The notes below the pieces were generated by a model, which saw only the letters and a program-made list of their open reading frames with translations, did not search any database and was not told the DNA's origin. The position numbers and the translations under genes are program-made. From contig CASFGK010000027.1 in assembly GCA_949294195.1 (NCBI GenBank), positions 1 through 64,000 on the forward strand: DNA of 64,000 bases, read 5' to 3'. Every line of letters begins with the position of its first letter. The first letter of the stretch is position 1. Positions 36,792 to 46,462 of this stretch are shown in pieces. Source of the DNA: an uncultured Bacteroidales bacterium. GTDB lineage: Bacteria > Bacteroidota > Bacteroidia > Bacteroidales > UBA932.

Positions 36792-37898
36792 TTATGCTAT
36801 CAATTTAACTATCCTGTCCACATCCTCATCCGTCAACCCGTAATACATCGGCAGGCAGATGACCTGCCCTGCGATGCGGGTGGCGACAGGAAGGTTGTCC
36901 GGTGAGGCTGATTCCAGACTCCGGTATGTGCTGAATGTACTTATCAAAGGGTAGAAATAACGCCTGCCGTAGACATTGTGCGCCTTCATCTTTTCGTAAA
37001 GTTCGTCCCGGGACATGCCGTACTTCTCCTCGTCGATGAATACCGGAAAGTACGAGTAGTTGTGGCTGACTCCCGGTGTGTCCTCCATGAACCTTATGCC
37101 GGGAACATCCCTCAGCGCCTCCCTGTATCTGTCTGCCACATGGTGACGTGCCTCGACAGCCTTGTCCACCTGTTTCAGATTGACCAGGCCGTATGCCGCC
37201 CGGATCTCGTCCATCTTGCTGTTGATGCCGGGAGCCACTACCGTGGTCTCCCCCGCAAATCCGAAGTTCTTCAGGTAATCTATCCTTTTCTTGGTCTGTT
37301 CGTCATGCACGATCAAAGCCCCTCCCTCCACAGTATTGTATACTTTGGTGGCATGGAAGCTCAGTGTGGACATGTCCCCTGCATTGAGAACACTCTCTCC
37401 GTTTACCTTGACACCGAAAGCATGGGCGGCATCATATATGACTTTCAGACCGTATTTGTCTGCTATCTCCTGTATCCTTACTGTATCGCAAGGCTGCCCG
37501 TACACATGGACAGGCATGATGGCCGTAGTGCGCGGAGTGATCGCGGCCTCTATCCTGTCCGGGTCCAGGTTGCACGTGACAGGATCGATGTCCGCAAATA
37601 CGGGCTTGATACCGTTCCACCACAGAGAATGGGTCGTAGCGACAAAACTGAACGGAGTGGTAATCACCTCCCCTGTGATGTGCATTGCCTGAAGGGCTGT
37701 TATCAGAGGAAGCGTTCCGTTGGTAAAAAGGCTGATATACGGTACGCCGAGGTACCCGCACAGGGCATTTTCAAGTTTCTGGTGGTATATGCCGTTGTTT
37801 GTAAGCCACTTCCTGTTCCAGATGTCCTTCAGACAGACATTAAGTTCATCCAGTGAAGGCATCAGAGGAGAGGTGACGGTGATTTTCTTTTCTTCCAT
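36792..37898 (-). CDS. DegT/DnrJ/EryC1 sugar aminotransferase
   Basis: The protein (368 residues) has an N-terminal LTNNGIYHQKLE substrate region, then ITTPFSFVATTHS, VYDAAHAFGV (the PLP-ring Asp) and the PLP-lysine motif FHATKVYNTVEGG. The length is typical. These enzymes aminate a keto-sugar nucleotide, giving an amino sugar such as Qui4N, Fuc4N or related. The matching dehydratase genes are not in the window. It lies 5 bases after the flippase. Confidence 0.93.
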   Translation of the reverse strand: MEEKKITVTSPLMPSLDELNVCLKDIWNRKWLTNNGIYHQKLENALCGYLGVPYISLFTNGTLPLITALQAMHITGEVITTPFSFVATTHSLWWNGIKPVFADIDPVTCNLDPDRIEAAITPRTTAIMPVHVYGQPCDTVRIQEIADKYGLKVIYDAAHAFGVKVNGESVLNAGDMSTLSFHATKVYNTVEGGALIVHDEQTKKRIDYLKNFGFAGETTVVAPGINSKMDEIRAAYGLVNLKQVDKAVEARHHVADRYREALRDVPGIRFMEDTPGVSHNYSYFPVFIDEEKYGMSRDELYEKMKAHNVYGRRYFYPLISTFSTYRSLESASPDNLPVATRIAGQVICLPMYYGLTDEDVDRIVKLIA

Positions 37899-37903
37899 AG
37901 CAT

Positions 37904-39340
37904 TTATGCCTTTTTGCGCAGCAGCGAAAGCACCATGTCGAGTTCTTCAAATTTCATCAGATATGCTCCGGCCAGATAATACACTACCCCGGCGAGCACT
38001 CCGGCAGTCAGCTGCAGCCAGAGCGGCTGGACCAGATGCACCATACCCCATGCTATCGCACTCATGACGAGAGAATGGACCAGGATATGCATCAGGTCTT
38101 TCATCTGCTTCCCGAATCCGTAGTCTATGAGTCTCCGGGTATAGTATGTATTGTAAACCAGACACAGGACAGAAGATACTATCATTCCGTAACACATGGC
38201 GACCAGTCCCAGCGGGACAGTTATACACAGGACAATCACTCCCTGTATCTTCTTGATTATCTCCAGCTTCAGGAAAAAGTCAGAGCGGCCTTTCACCTGA
38301 AGAAGGCTGAGGTTGATGGCATGTATAGGATACCACATCATGGAGAAGCAGATGATCTGCAGCAGGTATATGGAGTCTTCCCATTTGTCCGTCAGTACTA
38401 TGCGGATAAGAGGGTCTGCCACTGCCGCCAGGCCGGTCATCAGGGGGAATATCACGAAAGCCGACAGACGGAGGAAACGTTTGTATGCACTTCCCAGCCT
38501 CTCTTCATCGGTCTGGATGGAACTCATCACCGGAAAGGTCACTCCCTGCAGAACACTAGTGATATTTGATGACGGGAACTGGGCAAACGCCGATGCTTTC
38601 GAGTAATACCCCAGAGCCGAAGGTGAGAAGATCTTTCCTATGACCAGAGTATAGACGTTGTTGTATATCGTGTCGAGCAGCCCGGAAGCCAGCAGTTTCG
38701 ACCCGAACGAAAACATCTCCCTGAAAGACTTCCATGAGAAGACCGGTCCGGGTATCCATCTCACATATATCCACAGAAGGATGCTTGAAAGCAAGGAAGA
38801 AAGCACTGACTGTATCACGAGTGCCCATACTCCATAGCCTTTGTATGCCATCCAGAGACCGAGCACTCCTGTCACGACTGTCACCGCCACGGATATTTTC
38901 GCCCTTGTCTTGAAGTTTATGTCTATGGAGAGCTTTGCGCCATGTACTCCCGACAATGATGAAAATACCAGCGACAAGGCGACTACCTTGGTGACATCTT
39001 CCAGCATGGGGACCTCATAGAATCTGGCAATGTACGGAGAGGCCGCCCACAAAAGAAGGTAAAAGACTATCGCAACAACTATGTTGAAATAAAATACGGT
39101 ACAGTAATCTTCTTCTGTCCTGTCCGGCTTGCGGATCAGTGCCGTGCTGAAACCGCTGTCTATAAATGCTCTGGAAACAGCCATGAATATGTTGAGCATC
39201 GCTACCACTCCGTAGTCGGAAGGGAGCAGTATCCTGGCTATCAATATGCTGAAAACAAATGAAATCCCTTGTGTGGAAAACCTGTCTACAGCACTCCAGA
39301 ATACTCCTTTGACTGTCTTGTCTTTTAACGATGAGGGCAT
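37904..39340 (-). CDS. Wzx-type lipid-linked oligosaccharide flippase
   Basis: The product (478 residues) is a polytopic membrane protein with about 12-14 helices. The start DKTVKGVFWSAVDRFSTQGISF and DYGVVAMLNIFMAVSRAFID are typical of the MOP/polysaccharide-transporter superfamily (RfbX/Wzx, MVIN-like). It would move the undecaprenyl-linked repeat unit across the inner membrane. It is the first gene of the long minus-strand polysaccharide locus. Confidence 0.93.
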   Translation of the reverse strand: MPSSLKDKTVKGVFWSAVDRFSTQGISFVFSILIARILLPSDYGVVAMLNIFMAVSRAFIDSGFSTALIRKPDRTEEDYCTVFYFNIVVAIVFYLLLWAASPYIARFYEVPMLEDVTKVVALSLVFSSLSGVHGAKLSIDINFKTRAKISVAVTVVTGVLGLWMAYKGYGVWALVIQSVLSSLLSSILLWIYVRWIPGPVFSWKSFREMFSFGSKLLASGLLDTIYNNVYTLVIGKIFSPSALGYYSKASAFAQFPSSNITSVLQGVTFPVMSSIQTDEERLGSAYKRFLRLSAFVIFPLMTGLAAVADPLIRIVLTDKWEDSIYLLQIICFSMMWYPIHAINLSLLQVKGRSDFFLKLEIIKKIQGVIVLCITVPLGLVAMCYGMIVSSVLCLVYNTYYTRRLIDYGFGKQMKDLMHILVHSLVMSAIAWGMVHLVQPLWLQLTAGVLAGVVYYLAGAYLMKFEELDMVLSLLRKKA

Positions 39341-39538
39341 CTGCCGTTATTTCCTCTTATCGATATCCGTACTGCGGATTTCTGCTGTAATTTTTGGGAA
39401 TGATGTACTACCCAGAGTGTCAGATACCACATAAAACAGTGATATCCAACTAATTATATAAACTTCAGGACAACTGGCGACTATAAACTGCCGGCTGTCT
39501 GTAACCTGTCCGGACTTCCGGGACATGACAACACAAAA

Positions 39539-39566
39539 CCGGTAATGCGGGAATCCGCATTACCGG
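39539..39566 (-). terminator. Strong hairpin terminator
   Basis: A perfect 12-base stem (CCGGTAATGCGG / CCGCATTACCGG) has a 4-base loop. On the minus strand it is followed by TTTTGTGTTG. It would stop transcripts coming from the permease/SpoIID genes before the polysaccharide locus. On the plus strand there is no T-run. Confidence 0.8.
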
Positions 39567-39735
39567 AAAGCAAATATCCTGTCCTGAAAGGAATGTATCG
39601 CGTATACTCCACGGCTGACCGCTCCGGAGTATTCAAATAGGCCAGATAAGGGAAAAAGGAAACCGACAAAGACCGGGCTGCCGGGAAAGCGCATGGAACT
39701 CCGGAAAATCCGGATGCCTTTAGTCTGGAATAATA

Positions 39736-39743
39736 CCCCCCCC
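39736..39743. repeat. Homopolymer of eight C in unassigned DNA
   Basis: Eight C on the plus strand (eight G on the minus strand), between the terminator and the permease gene. It lies in the middle of the unrecognised minus-strand frame 39862-39560; changing it by one base would join that frame to another that runs on to 39481. Confidence 0.85.
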
Positions 39744-39959
39744 TCGGCGGCAGATCTGCCGCTTGGCATGACTCCCGCAGCCAGACACTCAAGTGCCCGG
39801 CAAAAGAAAAAAGCCACTGCAAGTGCAGGGACAAGGATATGTCTCTCTACACTACTTATCATGTTTTGTCACACAAGTTTCCTATCGGGTGCTAAGTTAG
39901 CTATTTTTCGGCAAAGTAGGTCTGCATTTGCAGAAGTTTTTATTTTTTCCGTCCTATCT

Positions 39960-41312
39960 TCATTTCTTTCCGAAGGAGGAGTCCACATGTCCCTTGATGA
40001 CTGAAGTGACTGCAACCGTGGCGATACAGCAGACAATGACCATCCAGAAGAAGCCGATATAGCCGAGCCACTCCTGCAGATAGCCGGCAACCATTCCGGG
40101 AAGCATCATGCTGAGAGCCATGAATGCGGTGCACAGTGAATAATAGGCGGTCTTGAACTCGCCCTGCGAAAACCAGATGAGATAGAGCATGTAGGCTGTA
40201 AAGCCGAACCCGTATCCGAACTGCTCGATGAATACGGCCAGATTGATCAGGAAAAAGCTCTCCGGCCTGGCCATACTCAGATACACGAAAGTAAGGCAAG
40301 GAAGTGTCATGCAAGCCGCCATCGGCCACAGGGACTTTCTGAGGCCCCAGCGGGATGCGGCGATACCGCCGACAATGCCTCCGGCTGTGAGAGCGGCCAC
40401 ACCGACTGTGCCGTACACTATTCCGACATTTTCCGTAGACAGTCCAAGGCCGCCTGCTTCAGAGGGATCCAGCAGGAACGGGTTCATCATCTTCACCAGA
40501 AAGGCTTCCGGAAGACGGTACAGCAGCATGAACAGGATAGCTGTCCAGACATGTTTCTTGCTGAAAAACGTAACGAAAGTGCGTCCGAACTCACGGATGA
40601 TTTCGGAGGCGGTGCGTGCATGATGCAGACCGGACTGTCCGCCCTGCACGGAGACACAGGTCCCGGATTCGGCTCTAGGCAGCAGGAAGACGTGGTACAG
40701 GGCCACTGCCCCGAAAAGGACGGCACACAGTATCAGAGTCACTGTCCAGGCCTTGGGGACATCACCGTAACGGGTCTCCAGAAGTCCGGCTATAACTACC
40801 AGCACTCCCTGCCCGAAAATCGACGCACATCTGTAGAACGTGCTTCTGATACCGACGAAAAAGGACTGCCGGCTCTGGTCCAGCGCTATCATGTAATACC
40901 CGTCTGCCGCTATGTCGTGTGTCGCGGAAGCAAACGCCGTTATCCAGAATATCACCAGAGTCACCACGAAAAGCGACACGGGAGTATGTCCTTCCGCAAT
41001 GGATTCCGGAGAAGGGTGAGGCAGGGAAAAGGCAGCCAGGGCAAATGAGACGGCGATGACTGCCTGCATGGTCACTATCCACCATCTCTTGGTCCTGATG
41101 ATGTCGACGAAAGGGCTCCAGAGCGGCTTGACCGTCCACGGAAGATAGAGAAGGCCGGTGTACATGGCTATATCTCCGTTGGACATGCCCATGTTCTTGA
41201 ACATTATCACGGATATGACGTTCACGATGAAGTATGGAATCCCTTCCGCAAAATACAGCGTCGGCACCCATGTCCAGGGGCTCGTTCCGGCCGCATTGTT
41301 CCTTTCTCCCAT
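39960..41312 (-). CDS. AmpG-like MFS permease
   Basis: The start at 41312 (MGERNNAAGTS) gives 450 residues. There are about twelve hydrophobic helices. The segments TLYFAEGIPYFIVNVISVI and YTGLLYLPWTVKPLWSPF, then FASATHDIAADGYYM, are typical of AmpG-like major-facilitator proteins. AmpG imports anhydro-muropeptides for cell-wall recycling. The gene follows the SpoIID-domain gene by 21 bases, which fits a cell-wall context, but the substrate is not proven. Confidence 0.8.
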   Translation of the reverse strand: MGERNNAAGTSPWTWVPTLYFAEGIPYFIVNVISVIMFKNMGMSNGDIAMYTGLLYLPWTVKPLWSPFVDIIRTKRWWIVTMQAVIAVSFALAAFSLPHPSPESIAEGHTPVSLFVVTLVIFWITAFASATHDIAADGYYMIALDQSRQSFFVGIRSTFYRCASIFGQGVLVVIAGLLETRYGDVPKAWTVTLILCAVLFGAVALYHVFLLPRAESGTCVSVQGGQSGLHHARTASEIIREFGRTFVTFFSKKHVWTAILFMLLYRLPEAFLVKMMNPFLLDPSEAGGLGLSTENVGIVYGTVGVAALTAGGIVGGIAASRWGLRKSLWPMAACMTLPCLTFVYLSMARPESFFLINLAVFIEQFGYGFGFTAYMLYLIWFSQGEFKTAYYSLCTAFMALSMMLPGMVAGYLQEWLGYIGFFWMVIVCCIATVAVTSVIKGHVDSSFGKK

Positions 41313-41333
41313 ATGATAAAGATTTTCTTGCAA

Positions 41334-43718
41334 TCAAATTCCTTTTTCCCTCTCAGGCATGTCAGTAATTTCCGCACCCGGATAATAGTGTTTCAGGATT
41401 TCCCTGTATCCGTATCCTTTTTCCGCCATCACGGCCGCCCCTATCTGGCACAGACCCACTCCGTGGCCCCATCCCCTGCCTTTCAGGACAACACGGTCGA
41501 ATGACATGCCGGCTGCCGGTCCTTCTTTGCTGTTCCCGACAGCAGCCTTTATGACAGTTTCCGCGGGCACTTCGCTGCCGTCCCTGTCATAATATACGAC
41601 TTCAAACGCTGAGCTTTTGAGATGTGTTTCCGAGAGAAGCTTCCTGATTTCCAGTTCTTTGCCTGTCCGTACAGTACATTCGGTGCCGATGATGTCCATA
41701 AGGTATATCCTGCCTGAGTCTCCCCGCTTTACAGGGACCAGTGCCAGCAGGGTCCCTATGTCAGACCCGAGCTTCCTCGAGATCAGGCCTGACAGGTCCT
41801 CCCTGTCATACTCTGCAGTCCATTCATAGAAATCCCTGGTCTCCAGGTCGTAGTCGTTAAGAACCTGGGAAAGGACGGCTTCGTCCGCGGTATCACAGAA
41901 TGCGTGCCCGGCGTCTCCGGCATCTTCTCCGTGCTCCGGAAACAGACCGGCTCCGGCACATGAGGAAGGAGTATCAGCCACGCTCCTGAGATACGGATAG
42001 TCCGTGTCTTCCCAGCAGGCGGAAAACCTTTCGGTCACTCCTCCGCAGCACTTCGAGAATCTGGCATCACAGACTTTCCCGTCATAGGAGAGCACCTGCC
42101 CCCATGTCTCGTCGACGACTCTGCGTACCTTGTCCCCTACCGCCCGGGTAAGGCCCTGATAGCGCTGGCAATGGTCGTCCGCGCAGACGTCAAAGCCGTC
42201 ATGGTCGTCGCGCCCGTACCATCTGACATGGGTCAGGACTCCCGGCTCCGGAGACGGTGTCTCCGAAACATGCACACTGCTGCCGGACCGGCCTTCTTTT
42301 CCTGTCCTGGCCATGACCCACGACCTGGATATCACGGCATGCGCCTTCAGGAACTCTTCCGAAGCAGTGGATTTCATTTCGGACGAAATCACGCTCAGCA
42401 GGTAATCCTCGACTCCTATGATATTGACGGCTGTAAGGCAGCCGTTCCCGACCGTTATCTTGAGAGCGCCGGCAAATTTCTGGTTCTCCTTTCTTTCCCA
42501 GTGGAAATCCACGCCTATCGTCACACCGTACAGGACAAATGCCGGCTCTGCAAACATGTGCGACGGGGTCTGGGCATCGAAGTAAAGCTCGTCATACAAG
42601 GCTCCGTCATACTCTATCTTGCCGTCAGTGTATGTCGCAAAGCGGGGACCTGCACCATCTGAAAGGATTTCGAACTCTATCTGTACGGCAGACATGATCC
42701 CTACCGAAAGGACCGGCTGCTTCCTTGTAAGCCGCCACAGAAGTGTATGCTGTGCCTGCTCAGACATGCACACTTCATCATAGACGGCACTCAGCAGTGC
42801 GGGAGTGATTTTCATGAAATCCTCCCGGACAGGGGTGATGACCACTCCCGCCATGTCCGCACAGCCCGGACTTATCATCAGGTGGTCTTCTCCGGATGAA
42901 AAATAGTGGTGCGGACGGTGGGCGCCGCGGAAAATGACCACAGAGCGGAATTCCCCTGCGGCATACCAGGAAAGAAGGTTGAACATCGGTTCCCGGCCTG
43001 CTTCAGACACAGGTGCGCAGTCAAGAAGCCTGTAAAAGAGTTTCGCTGCGGACTTCACTGTAGAGGCTCTGAGCACGAATATGCCGCGTGCGAATTTCCT
43101 GTAATGGAACAGCTCGGCGTCCTGTACTGAAGTCAGGTATTCCAGAGCGCATTCTCCGCCAGGCCGGATGTCCTGACCCTGGGTGTCCCTGACTGCATCC
43201 AGCATCCTGTCTGCGTCGCACTCCAGAGGCATCCGGCCGCGCTGTGCGGCCTGGAAATGGAAATGGTCCGGAGCCGAGGCTCCGCAATGCGGTCCGTTGT
43301 AGAATACCGTATATCCGCCGAATGCCCTGGTCATGTCGAGCATGTCCACATATCTTTTCCATATGCACTGGTCCGAATGCCTGTCTGAAGCTATTACCAG
43401 ATGTCCGGTGAATATCGGATAAGGGTTGACCAGGACTTCGTACCTTTTGGCTTTCCGGCCTTCGAATTTCAGATGGATCTGTTCTTCAGGACGGTTGTCC
43501 TTGCAGAGGAAACATTTGCGTGTCCTTACAGCCGCATCGCTGACATCTGCGGCAGTGGAGATGACTCTTGAAGGATTGAACTGGACTTTCACCTCCAGCC
43601 CGCCTATGGTCATCTGTCGTGTCTGCACGTCTTTAAGTGCCCTGAAATTGTCACATGCAAGCGGCCACCGCGACAGCTGGTCATTTATGAATTTCTCTAT
43701 GGGACGCCTTTTCTTCAT
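41334..43718 (-). CDS. HIT-like (DUF4922) and SpoIID/LytB domain fusion
   Basis: The start MKKRRPIEKF at 43718 gives 794 residues. The N-terminal part (about 1-330) has RKCFLCKDNRP (CxxC) and APDHFHFQAAQRG (HxHxQ), the features of GalT-like and Ap4A-phosphorylase-like HIT enzymes. The C-terminal part (about 430-790) is a SpoIID/LytB-type peptidoglycan domain: AHAVISRSWVMAR, FSKCCGGVTE, GRGWGHGVGLCQIGA and YGYREILKHYYPGAEI. No signal peptide is visible although SpoIID domains normally act outside. It overlaps no neighbour (21 and 8 bases). DUF4922 proteins with this fusion occur in Bacteroidota; the joint role is unknown. Confidence 0.85.
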   Translation of the reverse strand: MKKRRPIEKFINDQLSRWPLACDNFRALKDVQTRQMTIGGLEVKVQFNPSRVISTAADVSDAAVRTRKCFLCKDNRPEEQIHLKFEGRKAKRYEVLVNPYPIFTGHLVIASDRHSDQCIWKRYVDMLDMTRAFGGYTVFYNGPHCGASAPDHFHFQAAQRGRMPLECDADRMLDAVRDTQGQDIRPGGECALEYLTSVQDAELFHYRKFARGIFVLRASTVKSAAKLFYRLLDCAPVSEAGREPMFNLLSWYAAGEFRSVVIFRGAHRPHHYFSSGEDHLMISPGCADMAGVVITPVREDFMKITPALLSAVYDEVCMSEQAQHTLLWRLTRKQPVLSVGIMSAVQIEFEILSDGAGPRFATYTDGKIEYDGALYDELYFDAQTPSHMFAEPAFVLYGVTIGVDFHWERKENQKFAGALKITVGNGCLTAVNIIGVEDYLLSVISSEMKSTASEEFLKAHAVISRSWVMARTGKEGRSGSSVHVSETPSPEPGVLTHVRWYGRDDHDGFDVCADDHCQRYQGLTRAVGDKVRRVVDETWGQVLSYDGKVCDARFSKCCGGVTERFSACWEDTDYPYLRSVADTPSSCAGAGLFPEHGEDAGDAGHAFCDTADEAVLSQVLNDYDLETRDFYEWTAEYDREDLSGLISRKLGSDIGTLLALVPVKRGDSGRIYLMDIIGTECTVRTGKELEIRKLLSETHLKSSAFEVVYYDRDGSEVPAETVIKAAVGNSKEGPAAGMSFDRVVLKGRGWGHGVGLCQIGAAVMAEKGYGYREILKHYYPGAEITDMPEREKGI

Positions 43719-43726
43719 AGTCTGTC

Positions 43727-45142
43727 TCAGGCCTCCCTGCCTCTGCGCCGGGCTTCGAGCTCGCAAGTCCGTATCCAGTCTTTATAGAAATTGTTGGCAT
43801 TCGTCTTTTCAAGGCTCAGCGACGCATCCGAGTTGCCCTCCCATCTGCGGCAGCTGTAAATCACATCATAGATCCTGCCTATCCTGTATTCCCGGCTGAT
43901 ACGCAGTCCGACGGCATAGTCTTCGCCGTAGCTTGTGTTCGGGAAACCGCCTATCTGTCTGAGAAGAGGCACATAGAATGCCCTCGGAGCACCGAGTCCG
44001 TTGATTCTCAGAGCGTTGTTCCTTCCGTTTTCAGGAGTCCACTCCTTATGGTCTATCACTCCCGGAGGTATAGGCTGCAGATTGAAGTCCGTCATCCGGT
44101 ATGAACCGATGACCATGGCGCAGTCTTCTTCCCGGAACTTGGCGACTATTCTGGAGAGAGTGTCCTTCCCGCTGTACAGGTCGTCGCTGTCAAGCTGTAC
44201 TGCGTATTTCCCGCAGAAAGGGTTGTTGACTGCGACATTCCAGCATCCTCCTATCCCCAGGTCATTTCGCTCCGGGACCAGATGCACCAGCCGGTCAGGA
44301 TACTGTGAAGCGAGCTCTTCGAGGAGTCCGGATGTCCCGTCCGTAGAATGGTTGTCCACTGCTATGACATTGAACCGGAAAGGACACTCCTGTGAAAGGG
44401 CGCTTGTCACTGCATCTCTGACCGTTCGCACCCGGTCCAGCACAGGGATGATGACGCTTGCCGTGACCGGAAATTCAGTGTTCTGCACCTCGCCGATATC
44501 GGATACGCTCTTGAAAACAGGCTCCAGATATGCACCTATACGTTTGAGATGGCAGGTGCAGATCTGTTCCATCTCGATCTGGACTTCCCTGTTTTTCGGG
44601 TCGACATAGTCAAAAATCTTCTCTCCCGATCTGCGGCAGTCCGTCTCCACTTCGGTATAAAGATATTCGTTCACATGGACTATCTTCTTCATCAGAAGCC
44701 TGAGCTCATACAGAGCCCCCCACTTCCTGTCCGTATCCATCTGCCCGACAGCACGTCTGAAAGATTTCGCCCGGAAGACCAGCACCGGTCCGAAGTCGAA
44801 GTCGTCTCTCAGTGCGCCTTCCTGGCAGTCTGTCAGAGGATGTTTCCCGCCCTGGTCGTAATGGTCCGCATAGAGCATGTCCGCTCCGGTGTCTTCCGCG
44901 ACCATGACCAGCCTGTCAAGGGCCAGATAGCCCATCTCAAGGGGCTGGGATTTGGTGTAGAGAAGCAGGTATTCCGACTTCACGGCCCCTGCTACCGAGC
45001 GCAGAGTCTCCGTGGCTCCGAAGGAGTGCTGAGGCATGACTGTGACTCCGTCAAAGGCATCGCTTCTTGAAAGGGATTCCAGAGTACAGGCCATGTCCTG
45101 TCCCTCTGGCATCGGCAAAATAAAACATTCGATTCCCGGCAT
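43727..45142 (-). CDS. GT2 glycosyltransferase with N-terminal extension
   Basis: I start at 45142 ([11 protein letters not shown], 471 residues), since the longer frame overlaps the Nudix gene. The GT-A domain lies in the second half: [31 protein letters not shown] and the Dx[10 protein letters not shown]. The first 220 residues are a second domain with [18 protein letters not shown] and an acidic [11 protein letters not shown], perhaps a degenerate GT-A copy. It sits 8 bases before the DUF4922/SpoIID gene, outside the capsule locus, so a cell-wall or glycogen-like role is possible. Confidence 0.85.
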   Translation of the reverse strand: MPGIECFILPMPEGQDMACTLESLSRSDAFDGVTVMPQHSFGATETLRSVAGAVKSEYLLLYTKSQPLEMGYLALDRLVMVAEDTGADMLYADHYDQGGKHPLTDCQEGALRDDFDFGPVLVFRAKSFRRAVGQMDTDRKWGALYELRLLMKKIVHVNEYLYTEVETDCRRSGEKIFDYVDPKNREVQIEMEQICTCHLKRIGAYLEPVFKSVSDIGEVQNTEFPVTASVIIPVLDRVRTVRDAVTSALSQECPFRFNVIAVDNHSTDGTSGLLEELASQYPDRLVHLVPERNDLGIGGCWNVAVNNPFCGKYAVQLDSDDLYSGKDTLSRIVAKFREEDCAMVIGSYRMTDFNLQPIPPGVIDHKEWTPENGRNNALRINGLGAPRAFYVPLLRQIGGFPNTSYGEDYAVGLRISREYRIGRIYDVIYSCRRWEGNSDASLSLEKTNANNFYKDWIRTCELEARRRGREA

Positions 45143-45164
45143 AGCTATACTTTTTTTCAGACGG

Positions 45165-45758
45165 TCAGAGCAGGGCAAGCAGGTTGTCCTTTATCCTGAC
45201 AAATTCCTGTTCAAAGTTAGGAGTCAATACCGACTTGCCCAAATTTTCTTCTATGTCCTTCATTTCCCAGTAACGTCCGTCTTCCACCTCGTCCTTGTCA
45301 GGTGACAGCCTGAATGTGCCCACCGCTGCAAATACGTTGACAAGTTCCTTTTCGATTTCAGACTCGAAAACATAGGAACCAAGGTATATCGGGTTGAATT
45401 CCCTGAGGCCGAGCTCTTCCGAAGTCTCCCGGAAAAGCGCTTCCAGCAACTGTTCCCCATAGTCGACATGACCTCCGACTGCCGTGTCCCATTTTCCGGG
45501 CTGGATGTCCTTGTCAGCCGACCTTTTCTGGAGATATAGCCGTCCGTATCTGTCTATGATATGCAGGTGTACCACAGGATGAAGCACTTTCGCCCCGCTG
45601 TGGCAATACTTCCTCGAAGCCATGCCCGTCACAAGTCCTGTCGGCTCTGTCACGGGAAACATTTCCTTCTTTTCCGCGGAGTCCGCATCGGGAAGGGAAT
45701 CCGCTCTGGGACCGGGCAACTCAGGGGGAAGCGACGGCGGATAAACAAGATCAAACAT
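45165..45758 (-). CDS. Nudix hydrolase
   Basis: In this 197-residue protein the Nudix box [20 protein letters not shown] followed by ELGL fits GX5EX7REUXEEXGU exactly. The upstream strand [19 protein letters not shown] resembles IPP-isomerase-like/YfcD-type Nudix proteins. It hydrolyses some nucleoside diphosphate derivative. It overlaps the next upstream gene by 8 bases. Confidence 0.92.
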   Translation of the reverse strand: MFDLVYPPSLPPELPGPRADSLPDADSAEKKEMFPVTEPTGLVTGMASRKYCHSGAKVLHPVVHLHIIDRYGRLYLQKRSADKDIQPGKWDTAVGGHVDYGEQLLEALFRETSEELGLREFNPIYLGSYVFESEIEKELVNVFAAVGTFRLSPDKDEVEDGRYWEMKDIEENLGKSVLTPNFEQEFVRIKDNLLALL

Positions 45759-46461
45759 ACTCTATCACCATACAGAAGCCTATGAGGACAGTGACCGCAA
45801 GTATCAGCGTCTTGACAGCTAATTTGGACGGCTTGCCCGTCCCTTCTTCAGTGCTGCTGTCTACCGCCTCCTTGAAGAAAATGAACATTGCCGGCAGACA
45901 TGCTGCAGCAAGCAGAGTGTCTTCCGGGATGTTGAAGAACACGATCTTGGATATGGCGATTACTGCCCAGTGTACTATGAAAATGAATGCAAAGAAATTG
46001 ATCTTCCTGTTGAATGCCATCAGCATGCCCAGCATGTACAGGGCGACAGCGCTCGGAAGCATCGGAGTGGTCATCTCCGGGAAGGTCATTCCCCTCAGCA
46101 GGGATATGACCGGATATACGAGAGGAAGCATAATCATGACTATCCCCCATGGCCTGTATTTTCCTGATTTCTGGAATGAGGAAAAATGCGTGGCCAGGTC
46201 ATATATCCATGCGGCAGCTACCAGACACCAGAATATCGTCATTACGCTCGAGTACTCCCGTCCGGCTCCGAACTTCATGTAATACACGAATGCTATCCAG
46301 AGAGACTCAAGTACCATCAGGACTTTCGTCGCGATTTTCACCCAAGTCATCGGACGGAACCACAGAAGAAGCGTGAAGACCGCCGCCAGGGCAATGAAAG
46401 CCAGCTGGAAGGGCCACGTCTGGGCATTGTATTCAGCGATTGAGTTCCAGAATATTTCCAT
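45751..46461 (-). CDS. Polytopic membrane protein (DUF6064-like)
   Basis: This 236-residue protein has about seven hydrophobic helices. The opening FWNSIAEYNAQTWPFQLAF and the central FYPF-free helices (YPVISLLRGMTFPEMTTPMLP) resemble the DUF6064 group of bacterial membrane proteins. Function unknown. It is in a row with the ThrE pair (1-base gap). Confidence 0.65.
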   Translation of the reverse strand: MEIFWNSIAEYNAQTWPFQLAFIALAAVFTLLLWFRPMTWVKIATKVLMVLESLWIAFVYYMKFGAGREYSSVMTIFWCLVAAAWIYDLATHFSSFQKSGKYRPWGIVMIMLPLVYPVISLLRGMTFPEMTTPMLPSAVALYMLGMLMAFNRKINFFAFIFIVHWAVIAISKIVFFNIPEDTLLAAACLPAMFIFFKEAVDSSTEEGTGKPSKLAVKTLILAVTVLIGFCMVIEYV

Positions 46462-46462
46462 G

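Larger units (their letters stand above)
39341..39959. other. Unassigned intergenic stretch at the head of the polysaccharide locus
   Basis: This 619-base gap separates the flippase from the AmpG-like gene. It holds the strong hairpin at 39539-39566 and a C8 run at 39736-39743. A minus-strand frame of 100 codons (39862-39560) begins with a hydrophobic, signal-like stretch and ends inside the hairpin, but I do not recognise it and neighbouring frames are equally open. The promoter of the roughly 27-kb locus should lie between the hairpin and 39340; I find no TAnnTTTG box there. Confidence 0.5.

Noticed and set aside
36978..37856. 292-codon plus-strand frame opposite the DegT gene
   Set aside because: Antisense to a well conserved aminotransferase; composition biased by the complementary frame.
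39341..39538. Invertible promoter at the head of the polysaccharide locus
   Set aside because: No pair of inverted repeats flanking a promoter and no invertase gene in the window; the only clear inverted repeat is the terminator hairpin.
39560..39862. 100-codon frame with hydrophobic start
   Set aside because: No homology recognised; competing frames are open and it ends within the terminator stem. Recorded as unassigned rather than as a gene.
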